Source: Actinomycetes bacterium (GTDB lineage: Bacteria; Actinomycetota; Coriobacteriia; Anaerosomatales; Anaerosomataceae). Taken from it: a DNA stretch of 64,000 nucleotides. Position 1 is the stretch's first letter. Every line of letters begins with the position of its first letter. The stretch spans positions 1-64,000 of the forward strand of contig JALHJB010000004.1 in NCBI GenBank assembly GCA_022839745.1. Direction: 5' to 3'. Made by a program: the position numbers and the translations under genes. Shown here one piece after another: positions 25,338 to 34,269 of the stretch. The notes under the pieces are model-generated. The model was not told the DNA's origin. It saw only the letters and a program-made list of their open reading frames with translations, and made no database searches.

Positions 25338-27254
25338 TTACCTGTAGTCGACCCTGAGTGCCGCGGCGCCGTTGGGGCCGAGCGGCACCCCGAACGACTT
25401 CGCGCCCACCTCTGCCGGTTTGCCGCCGCGGACATCAGATACGGACGCTACCATACGCTCGGCCGTAAGTGTGGCCGTTTTCGAGCCGACATCATGGCTC
25501 AGCACCAGCACCACGTCGCTGTCCTCGGACTGGAAGTGCGCGATCTCCACCGCGGGATCGTCGCAGTCGATCACCGGGCCCGCCCCCGCCGCGCTCGCGA
25601 CCGACCTGTACACGGTACGCAGCAAGTGCCTGATCGGTTCCGGTGCCGCCCACGGGTCGCTCTGCGCGATCGCCCGCTCGAGCGGCGCGGCGATGAACAC
25701 CGCCCGGCCTTGGCCGTACTGGTTGAGCGTGAGGAACGGACTGCCGGTGGCGTCGGTCGCCACCACCGTGGCGCTGCCGCCGCCCACGAGCGCGTAGTGC
25801 GGCAGGTCCAGGCGGGCGTCGAACGCCGAGAGGTCACCAAGCAGCCCCGGCTGCGCCACGCGGCAACTCACGATCGAGCGCACGCCATGGTCGCCGAGGA
25901 AGTCCACGCCGAAGATCTCGCGCACCGCGGGATCGGCATCGCCGCCGCCGTACGACAGCACGACCGACCCGCCCGACTGCACGAACGACGCCAGCTCGAC
26001 CCACATCGCCGGGCTGAGCTTTCCCGCCGAGGGGACGAAGACCGTCATGAGGCCCTCGAGCCCGGCCCCCTCCGGCGTGAGCGTCACCGGCAGGTGCGCC
26101 TCCTTGGCGGCGATGTACGCCTGGAGGCACGAGCGCGGATCATACAACCCCGCAAGCGAGGGCAGCGGCTCGTGGCGCTCAGCTGGTATGAGCACGGCCG
26201 CCCGTTCTGGCGCCGGGGTGTAGTGCCTGAGGTCGAGCCTCGCCACAACACGGGTGAACCGCTTCACCTCATCGAGCGCGGGCTTGGCATCGCCACTGCC
26301 GTCAACGAGCCCGACCAGCACCTCGAACGGGTCGCGATAGTAGGGCTCACGCTTCTCGGCGTCCATGTCACGCCACCGTCTGAGCATCACACCCGAACCC
26401 CGGTTCATGAGCGCCGAGTACAGCGCGGTGCGCACATACGCCGCTTCCTCAGCCACCGAGCCGTCGAGCGAATGCACGCCCACTCCGTCGGACAAGACGG
26501 GCACCGAGCGGAGGTTGCAGCGCAGAAGGAACGAGTCGAGGTATGTGGCCGGTCCGTACGTGAGCGGCCCCTCGGCGATGTAGGAGAGGTACGGCGCGGT
26601 CACGTGCGAGACCGCGTACTCGAACTGGGCGATGGCGGCGGTGGCGTCCACACCGGTCTCACGCACGAGCGTTTCGGCGTCCACGCCCAGCATGATCGCG
26701 CGCGCGGTGTCGACCTCGCGGATCGCCTCGCGCAACGCGGTGGTCCATTTCTGCAGTGCGTCCTCAGACGCGAATCCCGTGAAGAACGCCTCGTTGCCGA
26801 GCTCCCACGCCCAGATCGCCGGATCGGTGCGGTAGCGGTTCACGATACGCTGCACGAGTGACACCTCGCGCTGGATGAGGTAGTCATCGGTGCGCGGGTC
26901 GCGCTTCTTCGCCCAGGTGACATCGTTCATCTCGGCCAGCCGGTCGTCGGCAAAGAACGTCACGATCGCTTTGAGGTCGTGCGCCCTGGCCGCCGCAAGC
27001 AGCTCGCCGAGACGGTCCTCGGCCTCATCGTCGTACTGGCCCACCTGTGGCTCGAACAGCTTCCACGACACGAACACTCGCACCAGCGAGAGGTTCGCTG
27101 CAGCCATCGCCGCGAAGTCGGCCTCAAGATCGCGCACGTACCAGTCGCCGAAGGAAGCGCGCTCGTCGTCGAGCGGATACAGGTCCACTCCCACCGGGAA
27201 GAGCGCGTTGCGGACCGGCCCCGCGGGCTTGTGCGCTTCGGTCGATCCAGCCAT
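25338..27254 (-). CDS. Cellulase/mannanase-like glycoside hydrolase, probably cytoplasmic
   Basis: 638 aa from ATG 27254. The N-terminal TIM-barrel part resembles GH5-type enzymes: RVFVSWKLFEPQVGQYD (about 58-74) and the catalytic acid motif AIWAWELGNEAFFTGF (Glu about 155). A beta-galactosidase-trimerisation-like middle part follows (VLIPAERHEPLPSLAG, then SVVLSYGGGDADP), and then a beta-sandwich tail. No signal peptide is present. The start overlaps the TPR gene stop (TGATG), so the unit is coupled. The substrate is not evident; a role in glycan turnover or storage is inferred. Confidence 0.72.
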   Translation of the reverse strand: MAGSTEAHKPAGPVRNALFPVGVDLYPLDDERASFGDWYVRDLEADFAAMAAANLSLVRVFVSWKLFEPQVGQYDDEAEDRLGELLAAARAHDLKAIVTFFADDRLAEMNDVTWAKKRDPRTDDYLIQREVSLVQRIVNRYRTDPAIWAWELGNEAFFTGFASEDALQKWTTALREAIREVDTARAIMLGVDAETLVRETGVDATAAIAQFEYAVSHVTAPYLSYIAEGPLTYGPATYLDSFLLRCNLRSVPVLSDGVGVHSLDGSVAEEAAYVRTALYSALMNRGSGVMLRRWRDMDAEKREPYYRDPFEVLVGLVDGSGDAKPALDEVKRFTRVVARLDLRHYTPAPERAAVLIPAERHEPLPSLAGLYDPRSCLQAYIAAKEAHLPVTLTPEGAGLEGLMTVFVPSAGKLSPAMWVELASFVQSGGSVVLSYGGGDADPAVREIFGVDFLGDHGVRSIVSCRVAQPGLLGDLSAFDARLDLPHYALVGGGSATVVATDATGSPFLTLNQYGQGRAVFIAAPLERAIAQSDPWAAPEPIRHLLRTVYRSVASAAGAGPVIDCDDPAVEIAHFQSEDSDVVLVLSHDVGSKTATLTAERMVASVSDVRGGKPAEVGAKSFGVPLGPNGAAALRVDYR

Positions 27255-28423
27255 CACGCCTCCTCCCCAGCAGCCACGTACTCCTCGTACAGCTTCCAGA
27301 ACAGCCCCTGGCGCTTGGTGTCATAGTAGGCGGCACGCCTGATCTCCCACGAGGCCTCGGCGTGGCGCCCCTCGGTGAGGTACGTGGCGGCGAGCCCGAA
27401 TCGCGCACGCACGCACGCGGGGTCGAGCCGTACCGCGGTGCGGTACGCTCTGCCCGCCTGCTCGTAGCGCTGGAGCGCGAGCAACGACTCTGCGAGCAGC
27501 ACGTGCACGAGCGCGTGTGCGGGGGCCTTCTTGGCGAGCGCGATGAACACGCGTGCCGCGTGACGGTTGAGCCCTGTGCGCCGGGCGTACACAACGCCGA
27601 GGCAGTACAGCGCGGTCGCCAGGTCCGGCTGGAGCGACACGGCACGCAACGCGCACGCCATCGCTTCGTTGGCAGCTTCCTGTTTGAGATACGCGTAAGC
27701 GGCGAGTGCGAGCGCCTCGGCGTCATCGGGCTGCGTGTCGAGCGCCGAGCGGACAAGCTCGGCCGCGGTGAAGATGTCGTCGGCCTTGAGGGCGAGACCC
27801 GCTGCGCCCAGGCGGGCCTCCCGGGTGGGCTTCACACGCGCAGGATCGACGGCGATCACCGGCGCATCGGCCAAGCCGAGCAGCGCGAAGAACAGCTCGT
27901 CCTGACTGGGATCGAGCTCGCCGGCCTGCCGGAAGAGCGGGAGCGCGAGCGCCATGCCCTCGCGCTTCAGGCTCGCGATCGCCAGGTTGTAGGTCGCGCG
28001 TGACTCGCGGGGATCGAGCTCAAGGGCCCGCTTCCAGCTCCCCACCGCCTCCTCGTCGAACGCGGCGGCGGAGAACGCCTCGCCGAGCTGGACATGCGCG
28101 GTCACCAGGTCGGGCACGACCTCGGCAAGCTCGTGCCACACAAGAACCGACTGGTCCGACATGCCGCCACGCCGGTCGTAGGCGAGACCGAGCGCCAGAT
28201 ACGCGGGAGAGCAGTCGGGGTCCGATTCGATAGCGGCCGTGGCCTCTGCGATCGCCTCGTCGTAGAAGTCGCCGTCGAGCATCAGACTCGCAAGCAGCGC
28301 GTGCACATGCGCGCCCCGGTCGCCAAGCGCCAGCGCGTCGTGGCACGCGCGCACCGCCGCCCCCACCTGACCCCGCCTCGCGAGGTCCTCAGCGGCGATG
28401 ACCGCGGGAGAACGGCCGGCCAT
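27254..28423 (-). CDS. Tetratricopeptide-repeat protein
   Basis: 389 aa made mostly of TPR units with the usual small/aromatic spacing, for example GQVGAAVRACHDALALGD, AIAEATAAIESDPDCSPAYL, AVGSWKRALELDPRESRATY, QAGRAYRTAVRLDPACVRAR and AEASWEIRRAAYYDTKRQGL. It has no catalytic motif and is probably a protein-binding scaffold. Start and stop overlap the neighbouring genes by one nucleotide each (TGATG), so it is expressed together with the B12-binding protein and the glycosidase. Confidence 0.85.
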   Translation of the reverse strand: MAGRSPAVIAAEDLARRGQVGAAVRACHDALALGDRGAHVHALLASLMLDGDFYDEAIAEATAAIESDPDCSPAYLALGLAYDRRGGMSDQSVLVWHELAEVVPDLVTAHVQLGEAFSAAAFDEEAVGSWKRALELDPRESRATYNLAIASLKREGMALALPLFRQAGELDPSQDELFFALLGLADAPVIAVDPARVKPTREARLGAAGLALKADDIFTAAELVRSALDTQPDDAEALALAAYAYLKQEAANEAMACALRAVSLQPDLATALYCLGVVYARRTGLNRHAARVFIALAKKAPAHALVHVLLAESLLALQRYEQAGRAYRTAVRLDPACVRARFGLAATYLTEGRHAEASWEIRRAAYYDTKRQGLFWKLYEEYVAAGEEA

Positions 28424-29085
28424 CACGCCTCACCGCCCGCCGACGCCAGGTCGCGGGCCACGCGCGCCATGATCCTGAGCGCGGCCTCCGCACCACCGAT
28501 GACACCGTTGGCGCCTACCTCACGCGCCAGGCCCGTGTCAGCGATGAACGGCCCGCCGCTCACGAGCACGACGGCGTCGTCGATGCCTTCCGCGCGCAGC
28601 ACGTCACGGATGCTCGAAACGGACCGGGCGGTGCGCATGGTCTCCGCGAACGCGATCACGATCCGCGCGCCCGTCTCCTGCACCCGCTCCGCGAAGTCCG
28701 ACGGCCGGACATCCACGCCCAGGTCGTTCACGCGGTACCCGGCCTCCTTGAGCGTGGCCGCCACGATCGTCCGCCCGATGGAGTGGTGGTCGCGATGCAC
28801 GGTCCCCAGCACCACCGTCACGCCGGTGTCGCGCCGCGCGGCCGAGGGCATCACGAACGAGCCGACTTGCTCGGCGACGACGGCGGCCTGCGTGAACGCC
28901 ATCTCGTCGATGGCCCCCGACGCCCAGGCGCCGCCGAGCAACCCCATCGCGGGCGCATACAGCAAGTCGAAGAGCGCGTCCTGGGCCACACCGGACGCGC
29001 GGACTCGCTCGACGACCTGGATGGCCTCGGCCGGGTCCTGATCGACGAACGCCTGGTAGAGCTGTGCCGCCGCCTCCGCAGCCAC
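28423..29085 (-). CDS. Cobalamin-binding (B12-domain) protein
   Basis: 220 aa from GTG 29085, with AGGAGG five bases upstream; the frame extends to 29160 but lacks a better site. A helical cap (about 1-85, LLGGAWASGAIDEMAFTQAA) precedes a B12-binding Rossmann domain with the DxHxxG motif in HRDHHSIGRTIV (about 94-105), then LGVDVRPSDF and VLVSGGPFI. Such proteins act as corrinoid carriers in methyl transfer or as B12-dependent sensors. No methyltransferase is adjacent, so a regulatory or sensory role with the TPR partner is plausible. Confidence 0.88.
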   Translation of the reverse strand: MAAEAAAQLYQAFVDQDPAEAIQVVERVRASGVAQDALFDLLYAPAMGLLGGAWASGAIDEMAFTQAAVVAEQVGSFVMPSAARRDTGVTVVLGTVHRDHHSIGRTIVAATLKEAGYRVNDLGVDVRPSDFAERVQETGARIVIAFAETMRTARSVSSIRDVLRAEGIDDAVVLVSGGPFIADTGLAREVGANGVIGGAEAALRIMARVARDLASAGGEA

Positions 29086-29185
29086 CCGCGTCCTCCTGCC
29101 CTCACGCTCCCTGTGCCGTAGCGGCCGTCTTCCAACGAGCCACCCGCCGGGGCCGCACATCCATCGCTTCTCGCGACATCACATC

Positions 29186-29272
29186 TGGTAGCGGTGGTGG
29201 GATTCGAACCCACACGGCCTTGCGGCCAGAGGCTTTTAAGGCCCCCTCCTGTACCAGTTCGGATACACCGCC
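29186..29272 (-). tRNA. tRNA-Leu (UAA anticodon)
   Basis: 87 nt with encoded CCA. The anticodon stem GGGGC/GCCTC encloses loop CTTAAAA, anticodon UAA. The long variable arm (CTGGCCGCAAGGCC) is of class II type, and the T-arm is GTGGG-TTCGAAT-CCCAC. The first acceptor pair is G-U. It lies between ppx (ends 29277) and the B12 gene. Confidence 0.95.
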
Positions 29273-29276
29273 GGAA

Positions 29277-30227
29277 TCACCCCGGAAACGATCCGTCCCC
29301 GGGGTCCAACATCATGCCGTAGAGGATATCGTGTTCGCTCACGAGCGTCGAAGAAAGCCCCGCGTACGCCATGACCGCCTGGAGCACGAGGGCCCCGCCC
29401 ACGATGACCTCCGCACGGTCAGGCTCAAGGCCCACCACATGCCGGCGCTCCTCAGTCGTCATCCCGGTCAACCGCTCGAGCGTGTCCAGCAACGCGGCGC
29501 CGGTGAGCGGGTAGCCGTGCACGCGTTCCGGATCGTACGGCTCCAGACCGAGCTCGATGGCGGCGAGACTGGTTGCGGTACCCGCCACCGCGACCATCTC
29601 GGCGGGCCGCTGACGGAATGTGCTGAAGAAGGGCCGGAGCTCGCCGGCGATCCACTCGGCCGCCTGCTCCACCTCGTGACGCCGCGGAGGATCGCTCTTG
29701 AGGAACAGCTCGGTCACGCGCCGCGAACCCACGTCGATCGAGCGCACCGCGTCGATATCGACCGTGCGCTCACCCTCGGCGACACACGCGCTCCCGAACA
29801 CCACCTCGGTGGATCCACCACCCACATCGACCACCATGACGCGCTCGTCACAGAAGCCATAGGTGGCGCCGAGGAACGTGAGGTAGCCCTCGCGATCGCC
29901 CGGGATGATCTCCGGACGGACGCCGATGCGCTCGAGGCGGTCGAGGAACTCGGCGCTGTTCGCCGCGTCGCGCGAGGCCGAAGTGGCAACGGCGACCGTA
30001 CGGACGACCCCGAGCTCCCGCGCCTCGGCAACGAACGACGCGATCGCGTCACTCGCGCGCGTCATGCCCGCCTCGGAGAGCACTCCCGTCTCCGACCACC
30101 CCGCGCCGAGGTGTGTGATCGTGGACCGGCGCGCAACCTCCCGAACGGTGCCGCCGCCCACGTCAGCCACCAGCATGCGCGCGGTGACCGTGCCGATGTC
30201 GATCGCTGCCCGTCGTTCCGTACCCAT
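29277..30227 (-). CDS. ppx: Exopolyphosphatase / guanosine pentaphosphatase (Ppx/GppA)
   Basis: 316 aa from ATG 30227. ASKHA fold: phosphate-1 motif AAIDIGTVTARMLVADV (about 8-24), the second phosphate loop VMVVDVGGGSTEVVFG and VAVAGTATSLAAIELGL. The length matches short actinobacterial Ppx proteins. It removes terminal phosphate from polyphosphate or pppGpp. Its order behind DUF501 and the FtsB-like gene matches that in Mycobacterium. CHAD and CYTH genes elsewhere in the window also point to polyphosphate metabolism. Confidence 0.94.
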   Translation of the reverse strand: MGTERRAAIDIGTVTARMLVADVGGGTVREVARRSTITHLGAGWSETGVLSEAGMTRASDAIASFVAEARELGVVRTVAVATSASRDAANSAEFLDRLERIGVRPEIIPGDREGYLTFLGATYGFCDERVMVVDVGGGSTEVVFGSACVAEGERTVDIDAVRSIDVGSRRVTELFLKSDPPRRHEVEQAAEWIAGELRPFFSTFRQRPAEMVAVAGTATSLAAIELGLEPYDPERVHGYPLTGAALLDTLERLTGMTTEERRHVVGLEPDRAEVIVGGALVLQAVMAYAGLSSTLVSEHDILYGMMLDPGDGSFPG

Positions 30228-30229
30228 CC

Positions 30230-30712
30230 TCAGTCCTCTCTGCAGCGTGCGTCGTCGCACTCACGAGCAAGCCCCATGACCAGGGATTCGCCGACCGGGT
30301 CGGCTATCCCTGCGAGATACGCGGCCACGTGCGCATGGAGGCACTTCATGCCGAGCGGGTCCCGCTCTCCACCGATCCCACACTCCGGCGTTGGGTCGAC
30401 CCCGCCCCCCTCGCGGGTGCGCTGGATCCTGTACTCAGCATCGGCATCGCGCAACCTGCTCGCAAGCGCGGGATCAGCGGCAAGCGTCGACCGCCACGAC
30501 TCGCATCCGCCGCCGGACTCGATCGCGGAGATCGCCGCCACCAGGTGCGGGCACGTCAGGTAGTACAGCGTGGGGAACGGCTGACCATCCATGAGCGGAG
30601 CGGTCGCAATCACCACCGGCGCGCCGTATGAACACCGGGTGACCACCCGCCACCTACCCCGCGGGGCACGCCCCAGCTGCCTGACCACCACGCCGGCGTC
30701 GGACAGGCTCAT
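30230..30712 (-). CDS. DUF501 protein
   Basis: 160 aa. The sequence follows the DUF501 pattern: an RCSYGAPVVIATAP start, then PFPTLYYLTCPHLVAAISAIE, and a conserved ending CLHAHVAAYLAG. The Cys and His residues in these motifs could bind a metal. It overlaps the FtsB-like gene by 4 nt and ends 2 nt before the ppx start. The family is almost confined to actinobacteria and some neighbours and has no known biochemical role. Confidence 0.93.
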   Translation of the reverse strand: MSLSDAGVVVRQLGRAPRGRWRVVTRCSYGAPVVIATAPLMDGQPFPTLYYLTCPHLVAAISAIESGGGCESWRSTLAADPALASRLRDADAEYRIQRTREGGGVDPTPECGIGGERDPLGMKCLHAHVAAYLAGIADPVGESLVMGLARECDDARCRED

Positions 30713-31284
30713 CGGAAGCCGAAGAGCGCGTCGAGCACGCGCTGCCAGAACGGAGCTTCGGCCGCCTGTTGCGCCAACACGGTGGCGGAAGACTCGCCGA
30801 GCGCGCCGCCCGTGACCACGTAGGCCTGCTCGCCCGGCTTGACCATCCCAAGGCTCTCACGGGCGAGCTGTTCGACGCCCTCGGGGGTCTTGAGCTCGTC
30901 GACCTGCTCACGCAGGTCTGCGTTTCGCGACTGAAGCCCGTCAAGCTCGCTCTGGAGCGTTTGCAGCTCACGCTCGTGCTGGTACTGGATACGCATCACC
31001 GGATACACCATCCACCCGGCGAGCACAAGCGACACCGTCAGAAGCACTGGCGTGATCCACCGCGGAAGCCGCGCCACTCCGGGCGATGTGGTGCGAGCCT
31101 TCCCTGAGCGAGGGCTGGCCGCACGTGAGGGCGAGGATGCGCTACGGGAGCGGGGGGTCACAGCCCTGGACGTGGATGTTCGCGTGGAAGCACGCGGCGA
31201 TGACGCGCGGCGGCCCGACCCCGTGTTCTTCGAGGTCGATCCCCTGCTCGTCGAGACCCGCTTCTGCGTTCGTGGTGCAGCCAT
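30709..31284 (-). CDS. ftsB: FtsB/DivIC-type septum protein
   Basis: 191 aa from ATG 31284 (ATG 31290 also possible). A Ser/Arg/Thr-rich basic N-terminus (1-70) is followed by one membrane helix (WITPVLLTVSLVLAGWMVYPV, about 76-96), a coiled coil (HERELQTLQSELDGLQSRNADLREQ region, about 103-127) and the DivIC tail LARESLGMVKPGEQAYVV. The family forms the FtsL-FtsB-FtsQ type complex at the septum. The long basic tail is typical of actinobacteria. Confidence 0.88.
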   Translation of the reverse strand: MAAPRTQKRVSTSRGSTSKNTGSGRRASSPRASTRTSTSRAVTPRSRSASSPSRAASPRSGKARTTSPGVARLPRWITPVLLTVSLVLAGWMVYPVMRIQYQHERELQTLQSELDGLQSRNADLREQVDELKTPEGVEQLARESLGMVKPGEQAYVVTGGALGESSATVLAQQAAEAPFWQRVLDALFGFR

Positions 31285-31421
31285 GAGCATGCGATCCGTG
31301 GTGTGACAAGGTCGACGACCGTCCTGGTGAGGCGAACGCCTCTTCCCGGCCATCATAGCACTGCACAGCACGCCCGCAAAACAATCAATCTCAAGTTGAG
31401 GCTGAACCAGTGGCGACACCC

Positions 31422-32816
31422 TTACACCGTGCACACCTGCACGAAATCGGTGGAGCCGGCCACATGGACCGCTACTCCTCCCGTGACGGCCACCATCTCG
31501 CCCGCGGATGCGACACCGCTGAGCACCGCGGCACGGACCGCCGCGGACACGAGTTCGTCAGTGGTGTCGTACGCGTCGATCACTATCGGCTGCACGCCCC
31601 ACACGCCGGCCAGGCTTCTCGCAACCGCGGCGTCGGGCGTTGCGGCAAGGATCGGCGCCAGCGGGCGGCGGGCCGCCACGCTGCGAGCGGTCGCACCCGA
31701 CTGCGTGACCGTGACGATCGCGGCAAGCCTGAGCGTTCCGGCGAGGTCGCATGCGGCGCGGCTCACGGCCCCCGCGACATCAGTGACCGGACTCTCCGAG
31801 GGACCAAGATCGGCGATGCCCGTAGCCTCCGCCGCGCGCACGATGCGGTCCATCGTCTCCAGCACACGCACAGGGTGCGCACCCACGGCGGTCTCACCGG
31901 AGAGCATCACGGCATCCACACCGTCGAAGATGGCATTCGCCACATCGGACGCCTCGGCACGCGTGGGCCTGGGCGCGCTGGTCATCGACTCGAGCATCTG
32001 GGTCGCCACCACCACCGGTGTGCCGGTATCGTGGCACTCGGCAACGATGCGCCGCTGCGCCACGGGAACCTCCTCGGGAGATGTCTCAACGCCCAGATCG
32101 CCGCGTGCGACCATCACCATATCTGCTGTCGCCACGATCTGTGCAAGCTGCTCGAGCGCCTCGTGCTTCTCGATCTTGGCCACGATCGGGACACGCCGCT
32201 CCCCCATCGCCCCGCGCAGGCGCGCGACGTCGTGGGCCGAGCGGACGAACGACTGCGCGACAAGATCCACACCGGCATCGAGCGCCCACGCGAGCGTGTC
32301 GAGATCGCGCTCGGTGATGCCGTCTACGCTCAACCGCACGCCGGGCACATTGACGCCCTTGCGGCTCGACAGCGGCCCACCCACCTCGACCACGGTGCGA
32401 ACCAGTCCCGGTAGCACGTCGGTCACCCGGAGTTCGAGCCGGCCGTCGTCGAGCAGGACGCGGTCGCCGGGTCGCACGTCCTCGCTCAGACCGGGGTGGC
32501 CGACCGAGGCGCCATGCTCGTCTCCCGGCTCGCCATCGGCACGAAGCTCGAACCCGGCGCCAGGGGTGAGCACGGTGCCCGCCGCCACCTCGCCGAGCCG
32601 CACCTTCGCACCGCCGAGGTCCAGCATGACCGCCACGTGCCGCCCGGCGGCCTCCGCCGCCGCCCGCACGCTCCGAAGTTGCCGCTCGAGCGTTTCGCGA
32701 GAGGCGTGCGCGGTATTGAGGCGCGCCACGTCGAGTCCCGCCCGCACAAGCGCGGCAAGCGCCTCGGGCCCGTCGGAGGCGGGCCCGATGGTGGCTATGA
32801 TCTTCGTCCGGCGCAT
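31422..32816 (-). CDS. pyk: Pyruvate kinase
   Basis: 464 aa from ATG 32816. Motifs: RRTKIIATIGPAS, RLNTAHASRE (usually RLNFSHG-like), the Lys/Glu metal site IVAKIEKHEAL, GVETSPEEVPVAQRRIV and MLESMTSAPRPTRAEASDVA. It converts phosphoenolpyruvate and ADP to pyruvate and ATP. It is short, without the extra C-terminal domain of some Gram-positive enzymes. It follows the enolase gene in the same direction, so the last two glycolytic steps are encoded together. Confidence 0.95.
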   Translation of the reverse strand: MRRTKIIATIGPASDGPEALAALVRAGLDVARLNTAHASRETLERQLRSVRAAAEAAGRHVAVMLDLGGAKVRLGEVAAGTVLTPGAGFELRADGEPGDEHGASVGHPGLSEDVRPGDRVLLDDGRLELRVTDVLPGLVRTVVEVGGPLSSRKGVNVPGVRLSVDGITERDLDTLAWALDAGVDLVAQSFVRSAHDVARLRGAMGERRVPIVAKIEKHEALEQLAQIVATADMVMVARGDLGVETSPEEVPVAQRRIVAECHDTGTPVVVATQMLESMTSAPRPTRAEASDVANAIFDGVDAVMLSGETAVGAHPVRVLETMDRIVRAAEATGIADLGPSESPVTDVAGAVSRAACDLAGTLRLAAIVTVTQSGATARSVAARRPLAPILAATPDAAVARSLAGVWGVQPIVIDAYDTTDELVSAAVRAAVLSGVASAGEMVAVTGGVAVHVAGSTDFVQVCTV

Positions 32817-32841
32817 GGTCCCTGCCCTACTGGCGCCGTAC

Positions 32842-32869
32842 GCCTGCCGCCGCACAAGCGACGGCAGGC
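32842..32869 (-). terminator. Possible hairpin between eno and pyk
   Basis: GCCTGCCG (32842-32849) and CGGCAGGC (32862-32869) are perfect inverted repeats with a 12-nt loop, in the 63-nt gap after the eno stop. No T-run follows, so it may attenuate rather than terminate. Confidence 0.4.
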
Positions 32870-32879
32870 CGCAGCGCCT

Positions 32880-34172
32880 CTACCGGCGGATGTTCGTGAA
32901 CGCGTCGATGCCCGGGTACACGGAGGAGCGGCCGAGCTCGTCCTCGATCCTGAGCAGCTGGTTGTACTTGGCCACGCGGTCGGAACGGGCCGGAGCGCCG
33001 GTCTTGATCTGGCCGGCGTTCACCGCGACCGCAACATCGGCGATGGTGGTGTCCTCGGTCTCGCCCGATCGATGCGAGATCACCGTGGTGTAACCGGCGC
33101 GGTGCGCCATCTGGATGCACTCGAGCGTCTCAGTGAGCGAGCCGATCTGATTGAGCTTGATAAGGATGGAGTTGGCCACGCCCATCTCGATACCGCGCGC
33201 CAGGCGCTCGGTGTTGGTCACGAACAGGTCGTCGCCCACGAGCTGGACCCGGTCGCCCAGGCGCTCGGTGAGGAGCTTCCATCCGTCCCAGTCGTCCTCG
33301 GCCATGCCGTCCTCGAGCGAGATGATCGGATAACGGTCGACCAGACCTGCGTAGAACTCCACCATCTCCGCGCTTGTGAGCTCCCGCCCCTCGCCGGCGA
33401 GCACGTACACGCCGCGGTCGGCGTCGTAGAACTCGGTCGACGCCGGATCGAGTGCGAACATGACCTGCTCGCCGAGGCTGTAACCGGCCGCGGCGACCGC
33501 CTCGGAGATGATCTGCAGCGCCTCCTCGTTGCTGCCGAGGTCAGGCGCGAAACCGCCCTCGTCGCCCACGCCCGTGCCGAGGTTGCGGTCGTGCAGCACC
33601 TTCTTGAGCGTGTGGTAGATCTCGGCGCACATCCGCAGGCCCTCGGCGAAGCTGCCAGCGCCCACGGGCATGACCATGAACTCCTGCAGATCCACGTTGT
33701 TGTCAGCATGCGCCCCGCCATTGAGGATGTTCATCATCGGCACGGGCAGCGTGACCGCGTTGCAGCCGCCGATATAGCTGTACAGCGTGAGCTCGCAGCT
33801 CTCAGCGGCGGCCTTGGCCACGGCGAGCGATACGCCGAGGATGGCGTTGGCGCCGAGCGAGCCCTTGTTGGCGGTGCCGTCGAGCTCCAACAGCGCCTCA
33901 TCGATGGCGCGCTGGTCGGTGGCCTCCATGCCGAGGAGGGCGGGCGCGATGATCTCGTTCACGTTCGTGACGGCGGTGAGGACGCCCTTGCCGAGGTAGC
34001 GCGCCGAGTCGCCATCGCGGAGCTCCACGGCCTCGAAAGCGCCGGTCGAGGCGCCGCTCGGCACGGCCGCACGGCCCCAGCTGCCGTCGTCGAGCGCGAC
34101 CTCGACCTCGACTGTGGGGTTGCCCCGGGAATCAAGTACCTCACGTGCCGTGACGTCCGTGATCAAGCTCAT
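32880..34172 (-). CDS. eno: Enolase
   Basis: 430 aa from ATG 34172 with GGAGG upstream. Motifs: AREVLDSRGNPTVEVEV, SGASTGAFEAVELRDG, VGDEGGFAPDL, ISLEDGMAEDDWDGW, QLVGDDLFVTN and VISHRSGETEDTTIADVAVA. It catalyses 2-phosphoglycerate to phosphoenolpyruvate. It lies between mazG and pyk, as part of the actinobacterial mfd-mazG-eno block. Confidence 0.98.
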   Translation of the reverse strand: MSLITDVTAREVLDSRGNPTVEVEVALDDGSWGRAAVPSGASTGAFEAVELRDGDSARYLGKGVLTAVTNVNEIIAPALLGMEATDQRAIDEALLELDGTANKGSLGANAILGVSLAVAKAAAESCELTLYSYIGGCNAVTLPVPMMNILNGGAHADNNVDLQEFMVMPVGAGSFAEGLRMCAEIYHTLKKVLHDRNLGTGVGDEGGFAPDLGSNEEALQIISEAVAAAGYSLGEQVMFALDPASTEFYDADRGVYVLAGEGRELTSAEMVEFYAGLVDRYPIISLEDGMAEDDWDGWKLLTERLGDRVQLVGDDLFVTNTERLARGIEMGVANSILIKLNQIGSLTETLECIQMAHRAGYTTVISHRSGETEDTTIADVAVAVNAGQIKTGAPARSDRVAKYNQLLRIEDELGRSSVYPGIDAFTNIRR

Positions 34173-34269
34173 TCCAGCTCCTCCATCTCGCCTGACGCCC
34201 CACTGGGGCGCCGTCATCGTCTCCAGCCTACCGCGAGCCGCCGGTCGCCGACGAAGCGTCGCGAGGCGC

